The notes below the pieces were generated by a model. It had not been told where the DNA came from and ran no database searches. It was given only the letters and a program-made list of their open reading frames with translations. Source: Planctomycetota bacterium (GTDB lineage Bacteria; Planctomycetota; PUPC01; JACPCR01). Taken from it: a stretch of DNA of 35,896 bases. The translations under genes were made by a program, and so were the position numbers. Below, piece after piece: positions 15,677-24,410 of the stretch. Within the stretch, counting starts at the first letter, position 1. Each line of letters starts with the position of its first letter. The stretch lies in assembly GCA_027625095.1 (NCBI GenBank), contig JAQBXN010000092.1:1-35896 (forward strand), in the 5' to 3' direction.

Positions 15677-16193
15677 GAGTAGCGATGAAGTCTGGGAAAG
15701 GGCTTGCGCATATGCAGAGCGAAATCAGCTAAGCCTTGAAGACCAACTGGGATTCGGCATTCATGGTAGCGTGGGGACTGTTCAAAGCCATCTGCAAAAT
15801 GGTCAGGCAGCAATCAAGGTTTTTTACCGGCAGGCAACGGCTTTCGAACAAAGCCCATACCAGCGGGAACGTGATGTTTACCTGTGGCTTCGTGAGCAAG
15901 CAGTAAGGAGTATTCGCTCGTGCCAAGTGCCTAAACTGCTGCATCACGACGACGAACTCCTGGTGATCCAGATGACCATTGTTACGCCTCCATTCATCTT
16001 GGATTTTGCAGCCGCGTATCTCGACGAGCCACCAGAATTCTCGAATGAAGTGTGGTCTGATTGGCAAAAAGAAAAAGAGGAACTGTTTGGTACTCGATGG
16101 CCAGAGGTACAGGATATTCTTCGAGAGTTGAGGCTGTTGGGAATCCATCAGACTGATGTATCCATGGGAAATATCATGCTGTCGGAGATTTGA
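15675..16193 (+). CDS. Short protein-kinase/APH-like protein
   Basis: A 172-residue protein with a minimal kinase fold: a glycine loop GFGIHGSVGTV (about 26-36), a Lys in QAAIKVF (K48), a Glu in YQRERDVYLWL (E65), a hinge DDELLVIQMTIVTPPF, and at the very end a catalytic-loop pattern HQTDVSMGNIML (D161 and N166, the DxxxxN spacing of kinases and aminoglycoside phosphotransferases). It stops there, with no DFG-like metal-binding segment or C-lobe, so activity is doubtful. This short form appears to be the normal length for the family. AGAGAAG precedes the ATG. It is divergent from, and start-overlapping with, the small beta protein, suggesting joint control. Confidence 0.7.
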   Translation: MSSDEVWERACAYAERNQLSLEDQLGFGIHGSVGTVQSHLQNGQAAIKVFYRQATAFEQSPYQRERDVYLWLREQAVRSIRSCQVPKLLHHDDELLVIQMTIVTPPFILDFAAAYLDEPPEFSNEVWSDWQKEKEELFGTRWPEVQDILRELRLLGIHQTDVSMGNIMLSEI

Positions 16194-16745
16194 GTGAAAT
16201 GTCCTCAGGTGCGCGAACTGCTTCTGCATTGAAGAAACGTCTGTTTCATAATCTTCGTCGGGTGCGGAAACTGTTTGCGCGATGAAGAATGCCCGTTTTG
16301 TAGCCGCGAAGCGGCGGCCAGTGTCTTTCAAGGCGCGCCCCCGCCGATTCGCGGCTGATCGACGTTTACCTCAGCAATCCCAGGCTGCCGCGCCTCGGTC
16401 ATACCCCTGCGCTTACGGAACTCCCTTCAAGCTACCAGTCACAAGTGCTTTCCTGGCGCGCGCGGTAACTCTATACGATGTGTACTCGTGCCATTCGGGT
16501 GTAAGCCTTCTCATCCAAACCATCGCGTTTCTTCCCAATTCCACAAACGCTCTATCCTTGTAAACCCAGGCTGTTTCTGCACTATGGAAGCAACTCCAGC
16601 AGGCTGCAATGTTAGACCGTCCAATAGAGTCCTTAGTGCGATATGCGGGCCTTCGACAGGCCAAAAAGAATACCCCATAGCCGGATGTAATCGACAAGAC
16701 GCTCCTCTACTTCGGGTAATTGCCCGAAAGTGACCACCGAGGGCA
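16194..16745. other. Non-coding stretch with an imperfect palindrome
   Basis: No frame here looks like a real gene. It contains two 29-base imperfect direct repeats (16207-16235 and 16261-16289, both beginning GGTGCG and ending ATGAAGAA or TTGAAGAA). It also has an inverted repeat of two 16-base arms (16302-16317, AGCCGCGAAGCGGCGG, and 16341-16356) with one central mismatch. No promoter or terminator stands out. Confidence 0.5.
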
Positions 16746-18248
16746 TTAGGTCGTCTCCAACTGAAACACGTTAAAGCCCCAGTCAGGGAGGTCGAGATAA
16801 AGGCCGTCCGAAATCATTTCCGTGCCATCTCGCTCATACCATTCAGTCCCGAGAAGGTCTTCAAGAATTACGGTGCAGCCGTGCCACTCAGGGTAAGGGA
16901 GCACCACCCTGCCCTGCCCTCTGACCTGGGCATAATTGACCACTACAAGCACACGCTCGGCCTGTCGCCCCTCCCACAGGTAGCAGAAGAAATTCTGAAA
17001 GGTCGCGTTGTTTTCCCATGCCGACCTGCAACTGAGTAGCTCCCACTCTCCATTACGAATTTCTTCCCTTTCAAGGCACCGCAGCAGGCGGAGGTAAAAG
17101 TGCAGGAGGCTTGTGTCGGTCGGCTCGGATGGCCTGCGACCAAGATGCATTGATAGTTTGGCACGACGTCCTCTGAGCTGGCCGTCGTGAAATAAACGAA
17201 GGCCGGGCGTAAAGAAAGTGGCAACCGCTGCGGCTCGATGCGGGCCCGGCTCAAACGTCGCGTTAGCGCGCGGCTCATCGTGATTTTCCAGAAAGTGCAC
17301 ACTTCTTCCATGGAAGCCGACATCACCTTTCATGTGATGGCAAATTCCACCTGGGTCGTGATGAACCAGCATGTCATAGAGCTTCTTGTCATAGGTGTAA
17401 TGGAAGCCCTGTTTCTGCAGCTCAACTTCAAGCTCCCAATAGACCTCTGCCATAAAAACAAAATCCGGGCGATCCTGCTGAATCTTTCTGATCGCTTCCG
17501 GCCAGAAAGGAGTATCGACCGGTTCAGTGCCATCCAGAGGAGTAGAAAGAACTCCCCATGTCTGCCGAAAAATATCGGGGAGGATCAACATGGCCATATC
17601 ACACCTGACTCCGTCACACATACCGGCCACCCCACCAAGGGTCTCCCGCATGGCCGCTCGAAACCCACCGTGCCGGTAGTTGAGCTGTAGCGTGTCTGCC
17701 CATCCGTCGAAGTAAGGATCGCGCCCGTGAGCGAGAATTAGGCTACCGGATTGTGTCCCAAGTCGAGTGTAATTCTGAGGCTCGGATAAGAGCAGTTCTT
17801 CATTCCCATGCACAAAGAATTCCGGATGATCCTCAATCCAGGGATGGTCAAGCGCTGTGTGATTGGGCACGAAATCCAGAAGGAGTTTGACCCCGCGATC
17901 CTGAAGGCGGTTACGGATGCCGGCCAGCGCGTCATTGCCACCGAAATCCTGATGCACTTTGTAGGACTGAATGGCGAATGGCGAACCGGAGATATCGTCG
18001 TCCGTAAGTTCAGGCAAGGTCTGTTCGAGTTCCGACCGCCAGGCCGGGTTTTGAATGGAAATTTGCCGGCTGGCTTCGCCCGTCTGCCAGACTCCCAGCA
18101 GCCACACCCAGTCGAAACCGAAACGTGCAATACGGTCGAGCGCACTATCAGGCACGTCATCGAACGTAGCAGGCCGCCCCAGTTTATGTGAAAGTTCCTG
18201 CAACCAAATCCTGGTGTTTATCTGGTAGAGAGTTGGGTATTTCGACAT
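16746..18248 (-). CDS. GH13 alpha-amylase-family glycosidase
   Basis: A 500-residue cytosolic enzyme of the alpha-amylase clan with all four signature regions: LLLDFVPNHTALDHPW (I), GVRCDMAM with nucleophile D217 (II), FMAEVYW with acid/base E268 (III) and FLENHDEPRA with D324 (IV). The N-terminus, YPTLYQINTRIWLQELS, and DWVWLLGVWQTG are typical of the subgroup. It likely hydrolyses or transfers alpha-glucosyl units of storage glucan or trehalose-like sugars, and the exact specificity cannot be read. The open frame extends another 105 codons upstream, but those encode Ser/Phe runs from a purine-rich repeat, so I start at 18248, where the family begins. No clear ribosome site is visible there. 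It has no signal peptide and is alone on its strand. Confidence 0.9.
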   Translation of the reverse strand: MSKYPTLYQINTRIWLQELSHKLGRPATFDDVPDSALDRIARFGFDWVWLLGVWQTGEASRQISIQNPAWRSELEQTLPELTDDDISGSPFAIQSYKVHQDFGGNDALAGIRNRLQDRGVKLLLDFVPNHTALDHPWIEDHPEFFVHGNEELLLSEPQNYTRLGTQSGSLILAHGRDPYFDGWADTLQLNYRHGGFRAAMRETLGGVAGMCDGVRCDMAMLILPDIFRQTWGVLSTPLDGTEPVDTPFWPEAIRKIQQDRPDFVFMAEVYWELEVELQKQGFHYTYDKKLYDMLVHHDPGGICHHMKGDVGFHGRSVHFLENHDEPRANATFEPGPHRAAAVATFFTPGLRLFHDGQLRGRRAKLSMHLGRRPSEPTDTSLLHFYLRLLRCLEREEIRNGEWELLSCRSAWENNATFQNFFCYLWEGRQAERVLVVVNYAQVRGQGRVVLPYPEWHGCTVILEDLLGTEWYERDGTEMISDGLYLDLPDWGFNVFQLETT

Positions 18249-18283
18249 GGGGTGGAAGAGTGGAGGAAGAGGAAGAGGAAGAG

Positions 18284-18595
18284 TGGAGTGGTGGAATCCT
18301 GAATTCTGAATCCTGAAGGAAGACCTTAGACAGAAGAAAGAAGAAAGAAAGAAGAAAGAAGAAAGAAGAAAGAAGAAGAAGAAAGAAGAAGAAGAAGAAG
18401 AAGAAGAAGAAAGAAGACTCCCCGCGGAGCGTGGAGACCACAATTGTAGACCTCTGAATCCTGAATTCTGAATCCTGAAGGAAGACCTTAGACAGAAGAA
18501 AGAAGAAAGAAGAAAGAAGAAGAAAGAAGAAAGAAGACTCCCCGCGGAGCGTGGAGACCACAATTGTAGACCTCTGAATCCTGAATCCTGGGACT
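18284..18595. repeat. Tandem block of polypurine tracts and 25-bp repeats
   Basis: Two imperfect tandem units each contain GAATCCTGAATTCTGAATCC, then GGAAGACCTTAGACA, a GAA/GAAA-rich tract, and the 25-bp repeat (18417-18441 and 18537-18561). The purine-only tracts are 18332-18417 (86 bases) and 18494-18537 (44 bases). The 25-bp repeats are 120 bases apart, while the CCTTAGACA parts are 162 apart, so the tract length varies between units. It lies just upstream of the GH13 gene and may carry its promoter. Confidence 0.85.
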
Positions 18596-18682
18596 TCGAG
18601 GAGGCGGAATCGATGCATTGGGGCTGCTAGACTGATATTTTCATTCTGGTAGTCGGTTGTTCTAATTCCTTTGGTAAACGAT

Positions 18683-21600
18683 ATGCAAATGTTTTTCAGG
18701 TGTTTCCTGTTTGGGTTTTGCGTCGGTTTCTCTTCTCTGCGGGCAGAAGTTGCGGTGAACGCAACTCCCGAATCCTTCCGGCTGATCTTCGAAGCTGAAG
18801 AATTCGATGGGCTGCCCTTTTATGGTAACTGGTACTCCAAAGATGGAATCGGCTGGTACACCAAGGAGCACGGCCACGCGCTCGGTCGCGCGGTTGCGGT
18901 CTGCGATGAGCTGAGCACCAATGCCGAAATGATTAAACGGTTCGAAAAGCCGATTCCCGCGGGCGAATTCAAAATCTTCCTGCGCGTGGTGATGATGAGA
19001 ATGGGCCTTGGAAACACGATCAAGCTGGAGTTCGGAAACTGGAAAGACAAGGCATTCGAACGCGCGGAAGAAATTTATATCCAGTGGCGGTTGGGCACCG
19101 GATACGGCTGGTTGAGTCAGGGTGTCGACTTGAAAGTGCCATGCACTCATCTCCGGGTAACAGCCACAAAGGTCGAGTGCCAGGGCATCGGGGATGTCCC
19201 CGAAGAGCCAAAGGCAAAAATCATTCTGGATCAGTTTATCATCACCAATGAAGTCATGGCTCGACTCGAGCCGGATCCGAAACTCCGTGGCAGATATCTT
19301 GTCGTCCTGCCTGGCGACGAAGCTGATACAAAGACTCAGGAGAGAGCCGTCCCTGAAGCCGTGTCCCTCTCTCATACAAGTTTCAGAGCTCACACAAAGG
19401 ATCGTTCAGACGATTCCATCCTGGACATCCCCGAGCTTGAGGTACCCACGAGTTCCACCAACCTTGTCCCAAACGGGAGTTTTGAATATTCCCTTCGGCC
19501 TAACTGGCGTGCGATGGTCAACTTTTTTCACGGCTACGATCTGAATTCTGAAAACCTCGATCCCGATTTTCCGTCCCACGGGCATTACTGCCTGAAGCTC
19601 CCTTTCACCGACACCAACTACCTCTCACCACCCGAAAGAATGCTCTATGGGATGAGCATCGAGGCCGCGCCGTTCCCGGTAAAGCCGGCCACCACCTACT
19701 GGGTTTCATTTACTGGCCGCGCCAGCCAAAACGACTTGAAGGTTTCTTCCAGGCTGGGCCGATTCGATTTTTCACTCAGATGGAAGAAGTTCCAGACTCG
19801 AATCACCACAGGCGACAAACAGGAGACCTTTTCCCTTAATTTTATTGCCCGCTCAAAAGATCCTGAACAGGTCGTCTGGCTTGATGAAGTTGAGATGCGC
19901 GAGGTGACCGACCTGAGCAAGAAAGAGGTTCCACCGGCCAAGTTTGATGCGCGGGGCCAGTTTGAGATTGGTCTCCGATCAGAAGAACTCGGCGAAGTCT
20001 ATTACGACGGACGACCGATCCAGTTTGTTCTCGTAGCAAACAACACCCGGCTCTCTGGCGTGAAGGATGTCGCGGAGATTCGGGTCATCGATACGGACGG
20101 GCGGATGATCAGTCGGCAGACTCAGGAACTGGACATCCCGCCGTACGATGTCGTTGAAAAGAGGCTTACGTTCGAATTCCGCAGGATGGGCGCCTTCCTG
20201 GCGGTGTACTGGCTGAAGAATTCACCTCATCCGGTAGGACGCCTCGCGTTCTCGGTCGTTCCTGAGCCCAAGAGCAAGATAGGCAAGCGACCTTTCATCG
20301 GCATCTACAGCCAGTCAGTAGGTTCTGCCATGAAACTCGGCGCCCGGCTCGGCTTTGATTGGGTCACACCGTTAAGCGATCGGATTTTCAGTGCCCGCTA
20401 CATCGCCCAAAAGAACAAGCCCTATGACTTCTATGACTCCCTTCTGTCACAGTGGAAGGAACATGGTTTCGATTTTGTTGGTGAGACGTTGCCATCGGAA
20501 AAGCCGGCCTGGGACCAGGGCATGCTGGGCACCCAGCCGGCCGCGGGAGCCTCCACAGCTTTCTTCAAAGAAGCTGTCTGGCGGCAGCATCTGCAAAACA
20601 TGTTTGCCCATTACAAAGGGCTGAAGCACTGGATTCTTGCGGACGAGGCCGAACTGCTCCGGACTCCTGACGACTTCACTCCCTACGTGAATGTGGCGAA
20701 CGAGGTGGCCCGCCAGCTCGGCCCTGACGCAAAGATCATGTACTCGGCGGGGGCGGACATGATGGAAGCAGTATTCAAGAAACTGGGCACACAGAAAGTT
20801 CAGGATATTTTTGCCGGCACCAAATTCCTCGCTGGAAAATGGGCCTACACCCGTGACCGGGAGTTCTGCAACAAATACGGCATGCGGGCCTGGAATCTTG
20901 GCGTCGGCTACCCCACTTCGTGGATGTATGACCTGGTCTCTGAAAACGGCAAGGTCAATTATCCTGCGATCGAAGAACTGCAGCGGCAACTGAATCAGGA
21001 GGCGTTCGACCTGATGCTCCAGAGCGCGCTCATTGAGCCGGATCGTTTCTGCCACTACAACGGCAAGCTGGAGGGCGGCGAAGACCCGTACTCCATCTAT
21101 GCGGCAGACAATTCCTTCCGGCCGGGCGCGGTCCAATTTGTAAATGTCCTGCAGCACCTGCGTGGCGTCCACTTTGGAGCGCTTCTGGAATTCGCAACTG
21201 CCAGCTTCATCGATGGTTGTTATTTCGTTCGTGACGAATGGACTTATGCCGCGCTCAACAACAGCGGCGCCGCAGGTGACCACAGACTCGTCTGCCGCAC
21301 TCAATCAAACGCAGTCACGGTTCTCGACCGCAATTTCAATCCCGTAAAATTCGAGCAGTTGAGAGACGGAATCGTCTTTGACCTGCCGGTCAATGAACTG
21401 CGCATTCTGCGCGACATCACCGGACGGCGTGCGCAGTTTCTTGAATCAGTCCGCCTGATTGAATCCACGCCCTATCTGGTCGCCCGGCCGCTGCTGCTGC
21501 CATCGGATGATAAGTCGACAAAGGTGGGCATCAGCTTGACAGGTTTTCCCACTTCCCTGGCGGCCGGAGAGTTCGAGTTCAGCGCCAACGGGCAGACCGC

Positions 21601-22795
21601 AAAACTTAGTGTCAGTCAGACCCCAAAGATGTTTGTCTTCGATATGCAGTTGCCAGCCAATCGCCCAATCACCAACTTCCCACTCCCCTATCAGATGAAA
21701 TCCAAAACGGGAAGAACCTATTCCGATACTTTGAAGATGTGGGTGATTTCCGCCCCCACCGTCAATAGTGAGGCCGTGTGGCTCGATGGGGAATTGACTG
21801 AATGGGAAGGCCGGACTCCGATTTTCTTGTACGCCTCACAGGCCACGGACGGCTCGTATGGTACTCAGCAGGCACGATTCGGTGGTCATGCGATTCAGTC
21901 GTTAGCGGATTCCAGCGCCCGCGTCTGGTGCCGGTGGTCCACCCAGGGATTGTTTCTCGCCGCGGATGTGATTGATGACAACCTCCGCTTCGCACCCGCC
22001 GATCCCGAGCCCGGCAAACCCGGCGATCAACTGCAGTTCTTAATCGACACCAACCTGCTCGGCGACCTCCACGTCTCCGGTGCTGACGACGATGATTACA
22101 AGATCGTGTTCGGCCCCGGCGCCATCGAAGACCCACGAGCAAAACTCTACAACGCAAAAGGAGATGTGCAGATCCTGGAGACCCGCTTCAAGACAAGAGC
22201 TGACGGATACATCCTCGAGCTTTTTGTGCCATGGAGTTTCCTCGGCCGAGCCTGGCCAAATGTGATCACGAACCGGAACTGGGTCAATTCCCTCGGCTTT
22301 GATGTGATCCTGCGCGATGCTGATGGCACCACCCTTCTCAAATCCGAACTCGCCTGGGCCGGCCACAACGGCGCCAACGAAGATCCCACAGCATATGGCC
22401 AGCTCGTGCTTCTGCCTGGCTACAAAGATGCCCTTGTCGCACTGGTCAAATCCTTCGATAAAGGTGCACTGACGAATATCCGGGAAGAATACCTTCCGGC
22501 CGAAGAGTTAAAGCTAAAAGAAAGTAAGAAGAAAGAGCAGCCAAAGTTGGAAGCCCCACCGAAACCGGTGATCAAAGCTCCGGATAACCCTCAACCCATA
22601 ACCCTCGAAGGAGAGATAGAAGAAGGCGGAGCAAGAGAAATATCGCGCACCGCTCGCGGTCTTCAATTGGCGCCTCCAGCCAGTGTGAGGGAACAAAAAG
22701 ACCAGGTGGAAACGGAAGAAACGAAGAAAAAGGGATTCTTCAGGCGAATATTCAGCCGCAAGGACAGAGAAAAGAGTGAGGAGGAAGGGAAATGA
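18683..22795 (+). CDS. Large secreted multidomain glycosidase-like protein with CBM9-like domain
   Basis: A 1370-residue exported protein. The ATG at 18683 gives a signal peptide (MFFRCFLFGFCVGFSSLRA) and an in-frame TTG lies 12 bases earlier. Order of parts: an N-terminal beta domain (about 25-190, FEAEEFDG opening); a second carbohydrate-binding-like sandwich (about 255-410, LVPNGSFEYSLRPNW to VVWLDEVEM); an immunoglobulin-like region; a TIM-barrel region (about 535-880) with GFDWVTPLSDR, KHWILADEAELL (D654, E655) and GMRAWNLGVGYP; and a CBM9-like sandwich (about 1020-1250, AVWLDGELTEWEG, LFLAADVIDDNLRF, YILELFVPWSFLG). A Pro/Lys tail ends in KKKGFFRRIFSRKDREK. It probably acts on an extracellular polysaccharide. 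GH family unknown. The stop overlaps the next gene's start. Confidence 0.75.
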   Translation: MQMFFRCFLFGFCVGFSSLRAEVAVNATPESFRLIFEAEEFDGLPFYGNWYSKDGIGWYTKEHGHALGRAVAVCDELSTNAEMIKRFEKPIPAGEFKIFLRVVMMRMGLGNTIKLEFGNWKDKAFERAEEIYIQWRLGTGYGWLSQGVDLKVPCTHLRVTATKVECQGIGDVPEEPKAKIILDQFIITNEVMARLEPDPKLRGRYLVVLPGDEADTKTQERAVPEAVSLSHTSFRAHTKDRSDDSILDIPELEVPTSSTNLVPNGSFEYSLRPNWRAMVNFFHGYDLNSENLDPDFPSHGHYCLKLPFTDTNYLSPPERMLYGMSIEAAPFPVKPATTYWVSFTGRASQNDLKVSSRLGRFDFSLRWKKFQTRITTGDKQETFSLNFIARSKDPEQVVWLDEVEMREVTDLSKKEVPPAKFDARGQFEIGLRSEELGEVYYDGRPIQFVLVANNTRLSGVKDVAEIRVIDTDGRMISRQTQELDIPPYDVVEKRLTFEFRRMGAFLAVYWLKNSPHPVGRLAFSVVPEPKSKIGKRPFIGIYSQSVGSAMKLGARLGFDWVTPLSDRIFSARYIAQKNKPYDFYDSLLSQWKEHGFDFVGETLPSEKPAWDQGMLGTQPAAGASTAFFKEAVWRQHLQNMFAHYKGLKHWILADEAELLRTPDDFTPYVNVANEVARQLGPDAKIMYSAGADMMEAVFKKLGTQKVQDIFAGTKFLAGKWAYTRDREFCNKYGMRAWNLGVGYPTSWMYDLVSENGKVNYPAIEELQRQLNQEAFDLMLQSALIEPDRFCHYNGKLEGGEDPYSIYAADNSFRPGAVQFVNVLQHLRGVHFGALLEFATASFIDGCYFVRDEWTYAALNNSGAAGDHRLVCRTQSNAVTVLDRNFNPVKFEQLRDGIVFDLPVNELRILRDITGRRAQFLESVRLIESTPYLVARPLLLPSDDKSTKVGISLTGFPTSLAAGEFEFSANGQTAKLSVSQTPKMFVFDMQLPANRPITNFPLPYQMKSKTGRTYSDTLKMWVISAPTVNSEAVWLDGELTEWEGRTPIFLYASQATDGSYGTQQARFGGHAIQSLADSSARVWCRWSTQGLFLAADVIDDNLRFAPADPEPGKPGDQLQFLIDTNLLGDLHVSGADDDDYKIVFGPGAIEDPRAKLYNAKGDVQILETRFKTRADGYILELFVPWSFLGRAWPNVITNRNWVNSLGFDVILRDADGTTLLKSELAWAGHNGANEDPTAYGQLVLLPGYKDALVALVKSFDKGALTNIREEYLPAEELKLKESKKKEQPKLEAPPKPVIKAPDNPQPITLEGEIEEGGAREISRTARGLQLAPPASVREQKDQVETEETKKKGFFRRIFSRKDREKSEEEGK

Positions 22796-23322
22796 AATTG
22801 GAGGTCGGCTCTTCAGTAATCGAAATCATGGATGGTGACATTACAGAACAAGACACCGATGCCATCGTAAATGCAGCGAACACTGCTCTGATTCTGGGTG
22901 CTGGTGTTGCCGGAGCCATTCGAAGCAAGGGCGGGCCGGGCATCCAGGATGAGTGCAATCAGATCGGTGGTACGTTCGTTGGCGGGGCAGTCATTACCGG
23001 CGCTGGCAATCTCAAGGCCAGGCATGTCATCCACGCCGTCGGGCCCCGCATGGGTGAAGGGAACGAGGATCAGAAACTAAAAAACGCAACGTTGAATTCG
23101 CTCAAGGTCGCTGACGGAAACGGGCTGAAGAGCCTGACATTTCCAGCCATCAGTACTGGTATCTTCGGTTTTCCAATCGAGCGTTGCGCGAACATCATGC
23201 TCGGCACGGCCAGAGATTATCTGGACGGTGAGACGGGCCTGGAGCGCGTGGTTTTCTGCCTGTGGGGGCGCGATGCCTACGAGGTGTTTCATGAGGAGCT
23301 TCAACAACTCGCGAGCGCGTGA
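22792..23322 (+). CDS. Macro-domain protein (ADP-ribose hydrolase-like)
   Basis: A 176-residue stand-alone macro domain. It shows GDITEQDTDAIVNAANTAL (ADP-ribose-contacting Asp and the NAAN motif), GAGVAGAIRSKGGPGIQDEC and FPAISTGIFGFPIERCA (the phosphate loop), in the order seen in archaeal Af1521 and bacterial MacroD-type proteins. Such proteins remove ADP-ribose from proteins or deacetylate O-acetyl-ADP-ribose, and act in the cytosol. The ATG overlaps the stop of the secreted 1370-residue protein (ATGA) with GAGGAAGGGAA ahead of it, so it is translationally coupled to a gene with no obvious link to ADP-ribose. Confidence 0.92.
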   Translation: MKLEVGSSVIEIMDGDITEQDTDAIVNAANTALILGAGVAGAIRSKGGPGIQDECNQIGGTFVGGAVITGAGNLKARHVIHAVGPRMGEGNEDQKLKNATLNSLKVADGNGLKSLTFPAISTGIFGFPIERCANIMLGTARDYLDGETGLERVVFCLWGRDAYEVFHEELQQLASA

Positions 23323-23360
23323 TGCTCGCCGTTCGCTCGAAGGACCTGGGAACCTAAGAA

Positions 23361-24410
23361 ATGAAATGGAAGCATATCGTACCTGCAATCGTCCTCGTTG
23401 CAGCGGTCACAATCCTGGTCAGGCTGGGCTCAGTGAGGCAGCCATCTGAAAATTCGATTCCGCCTGCGACGACCATTTTACCCTCACCCGACAGACCCAT
23501 TGAGGACAACTCTTCGAAGGTATTCGACGCTGAGGTACATCACTTTGGCCGGGTGATGGAAGGCGAAATTATTCCCCACATTTTCGGCTACACGAATCAC
23601 GGAACTGAGGTGATGGAGATCCTCGATATCGAGACCACGTGCGGCTGCACCGTTGCCGGCGATTACACCCGAACCGTTGCCCCAGGCGAGCGAGGGGAAA
23701 TACCCATTATCCTTGATACTGCTGGCCTGATCGGAAGCCTTGAAAAGAAAATCAAGATCACGACCAATCAGGAACCCGAACACTACGAACTCTCCATGAA
23801 GGGAGAAGTTTGGCAGCCATGGTCTCTCGAACCTGCACAAGCAATGCTGGGCATCATCAAAGATCCGAATGACGGCCCGTCGACCATCTTGAAACTCCTG
23901 AAGAAGTCCGAAGGGATGCTGAATGTCACGAAAGTTGAGGCAAGCTCGAAAACCTTTTCGGCAAATATCGAGACCGTAACGCCTGGCCGGGAATTCAAAA
24001 TCACGGTAACCGCACACCCACCGTATATTTCCGGCGCAAACAGCGGGAAAATTCGCATCGAGACGGACGACCCCACCAAGAAGGAGACTGTCGTTGAGGC
24101 TTACCTCTTCCTTGAGGCCGCGGTCGAAGCGTCTCCCCAGCACATCAAGCTCCCCCCTGCCCCACTCGCCAAGCCGACGAAGAAGCAGGTCTTTGTTACC
24201 TGCAATGATGACTCGAAGATTGAGTTGGGTGACATCAGCGTCTCACCGGAAGGTGTCACTTACGAGGTATTCGAAAATCTGCCGGGGAAACAGTTCCGGA
24301 TCACGTTCACATTTCCGGAAGGATTGTCTGTAGAAAGGGGAGACGTTCGAATTAAAACGTCGCACACTGAGTTCAAGGAACTGATCCTGCCGATCACCCA
24401 TTTCAAATGA
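23361..24410 (+). CDS. Membrane-anchored DUF1573 protein
   Basis: A 349-residue protein with one N-terminal membrane span (IVPAIVLVAAVTILV) and a periplasm-facing body. Residues about 60-150 are a DUF1573 immunoglobulin-like domain: HFGRVMEGEIIPHIFGYTNH, ILDIETTCGCTVAGD and IPIILDTAGL. The TTCGCT motif with paired cysteines is the hallmark of the family. Two further sandwich repeats follow (about 160-250 and 255-349). It opens a three-gene operon whose next starts overlap by 4 bases. DUF1573 proteins have no firm biochemical role. The CxC pair and partners suggest envelope redox or metal chemistry. Confidence 0.88.
   Translation: MKWKHIVPAIVLVAAVTILVRLGSVRQPSENSIPPATTILPSPDRPIEDNSSKVFDAEVHHFGRVMEGEIIPHIFGYTNHGTEVMEILDIETTCGCTVAGDYTRTVAPGERGEIPIILDTAGLIGSLEKKIKITTNQEPEHYELSMKGEVWQPWSLEPAQAMLGIIKDPNDGPSTILKLLKKSEGMLNVTKVEASSKTFSANIETVTPGREFKITVTAHPPYISGANSGKIRIETDDPTKKETVVEAYLFLEAAVEASPQHIKLPPAPLAKPTKKQVFVTCNDDSKIELGDISVSPEGVTYEVFENLPGKQFRITFTFPEGLSVERGDVRIKTSHTEFKELILPITHFK

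Noticed and set aside
15407..15682. 91-residue plus-strand frame
   Set aside because: It is the shadow of the minus-strand small beta protein, whose sequence follows a recognisable conserved pattern.
16413..16697. 94-residue minus-strand frame
   Set aside because: No convincing ribosome site and no recognisable fold or family. Possible gene remnant but unsupported.
18249..18563. Extra 105 N-terminal codons of the GH13 gene
   Set aside because: They encode Ser/Phe runs from the purine-rich repeat read backwards, and the family N-terminus begins at 18248.
18284..18595. CRISPR array
   Set aside because: The 25-bp repeats are only two here, with low-complexity purine tracts between them and no cas genes nearby.
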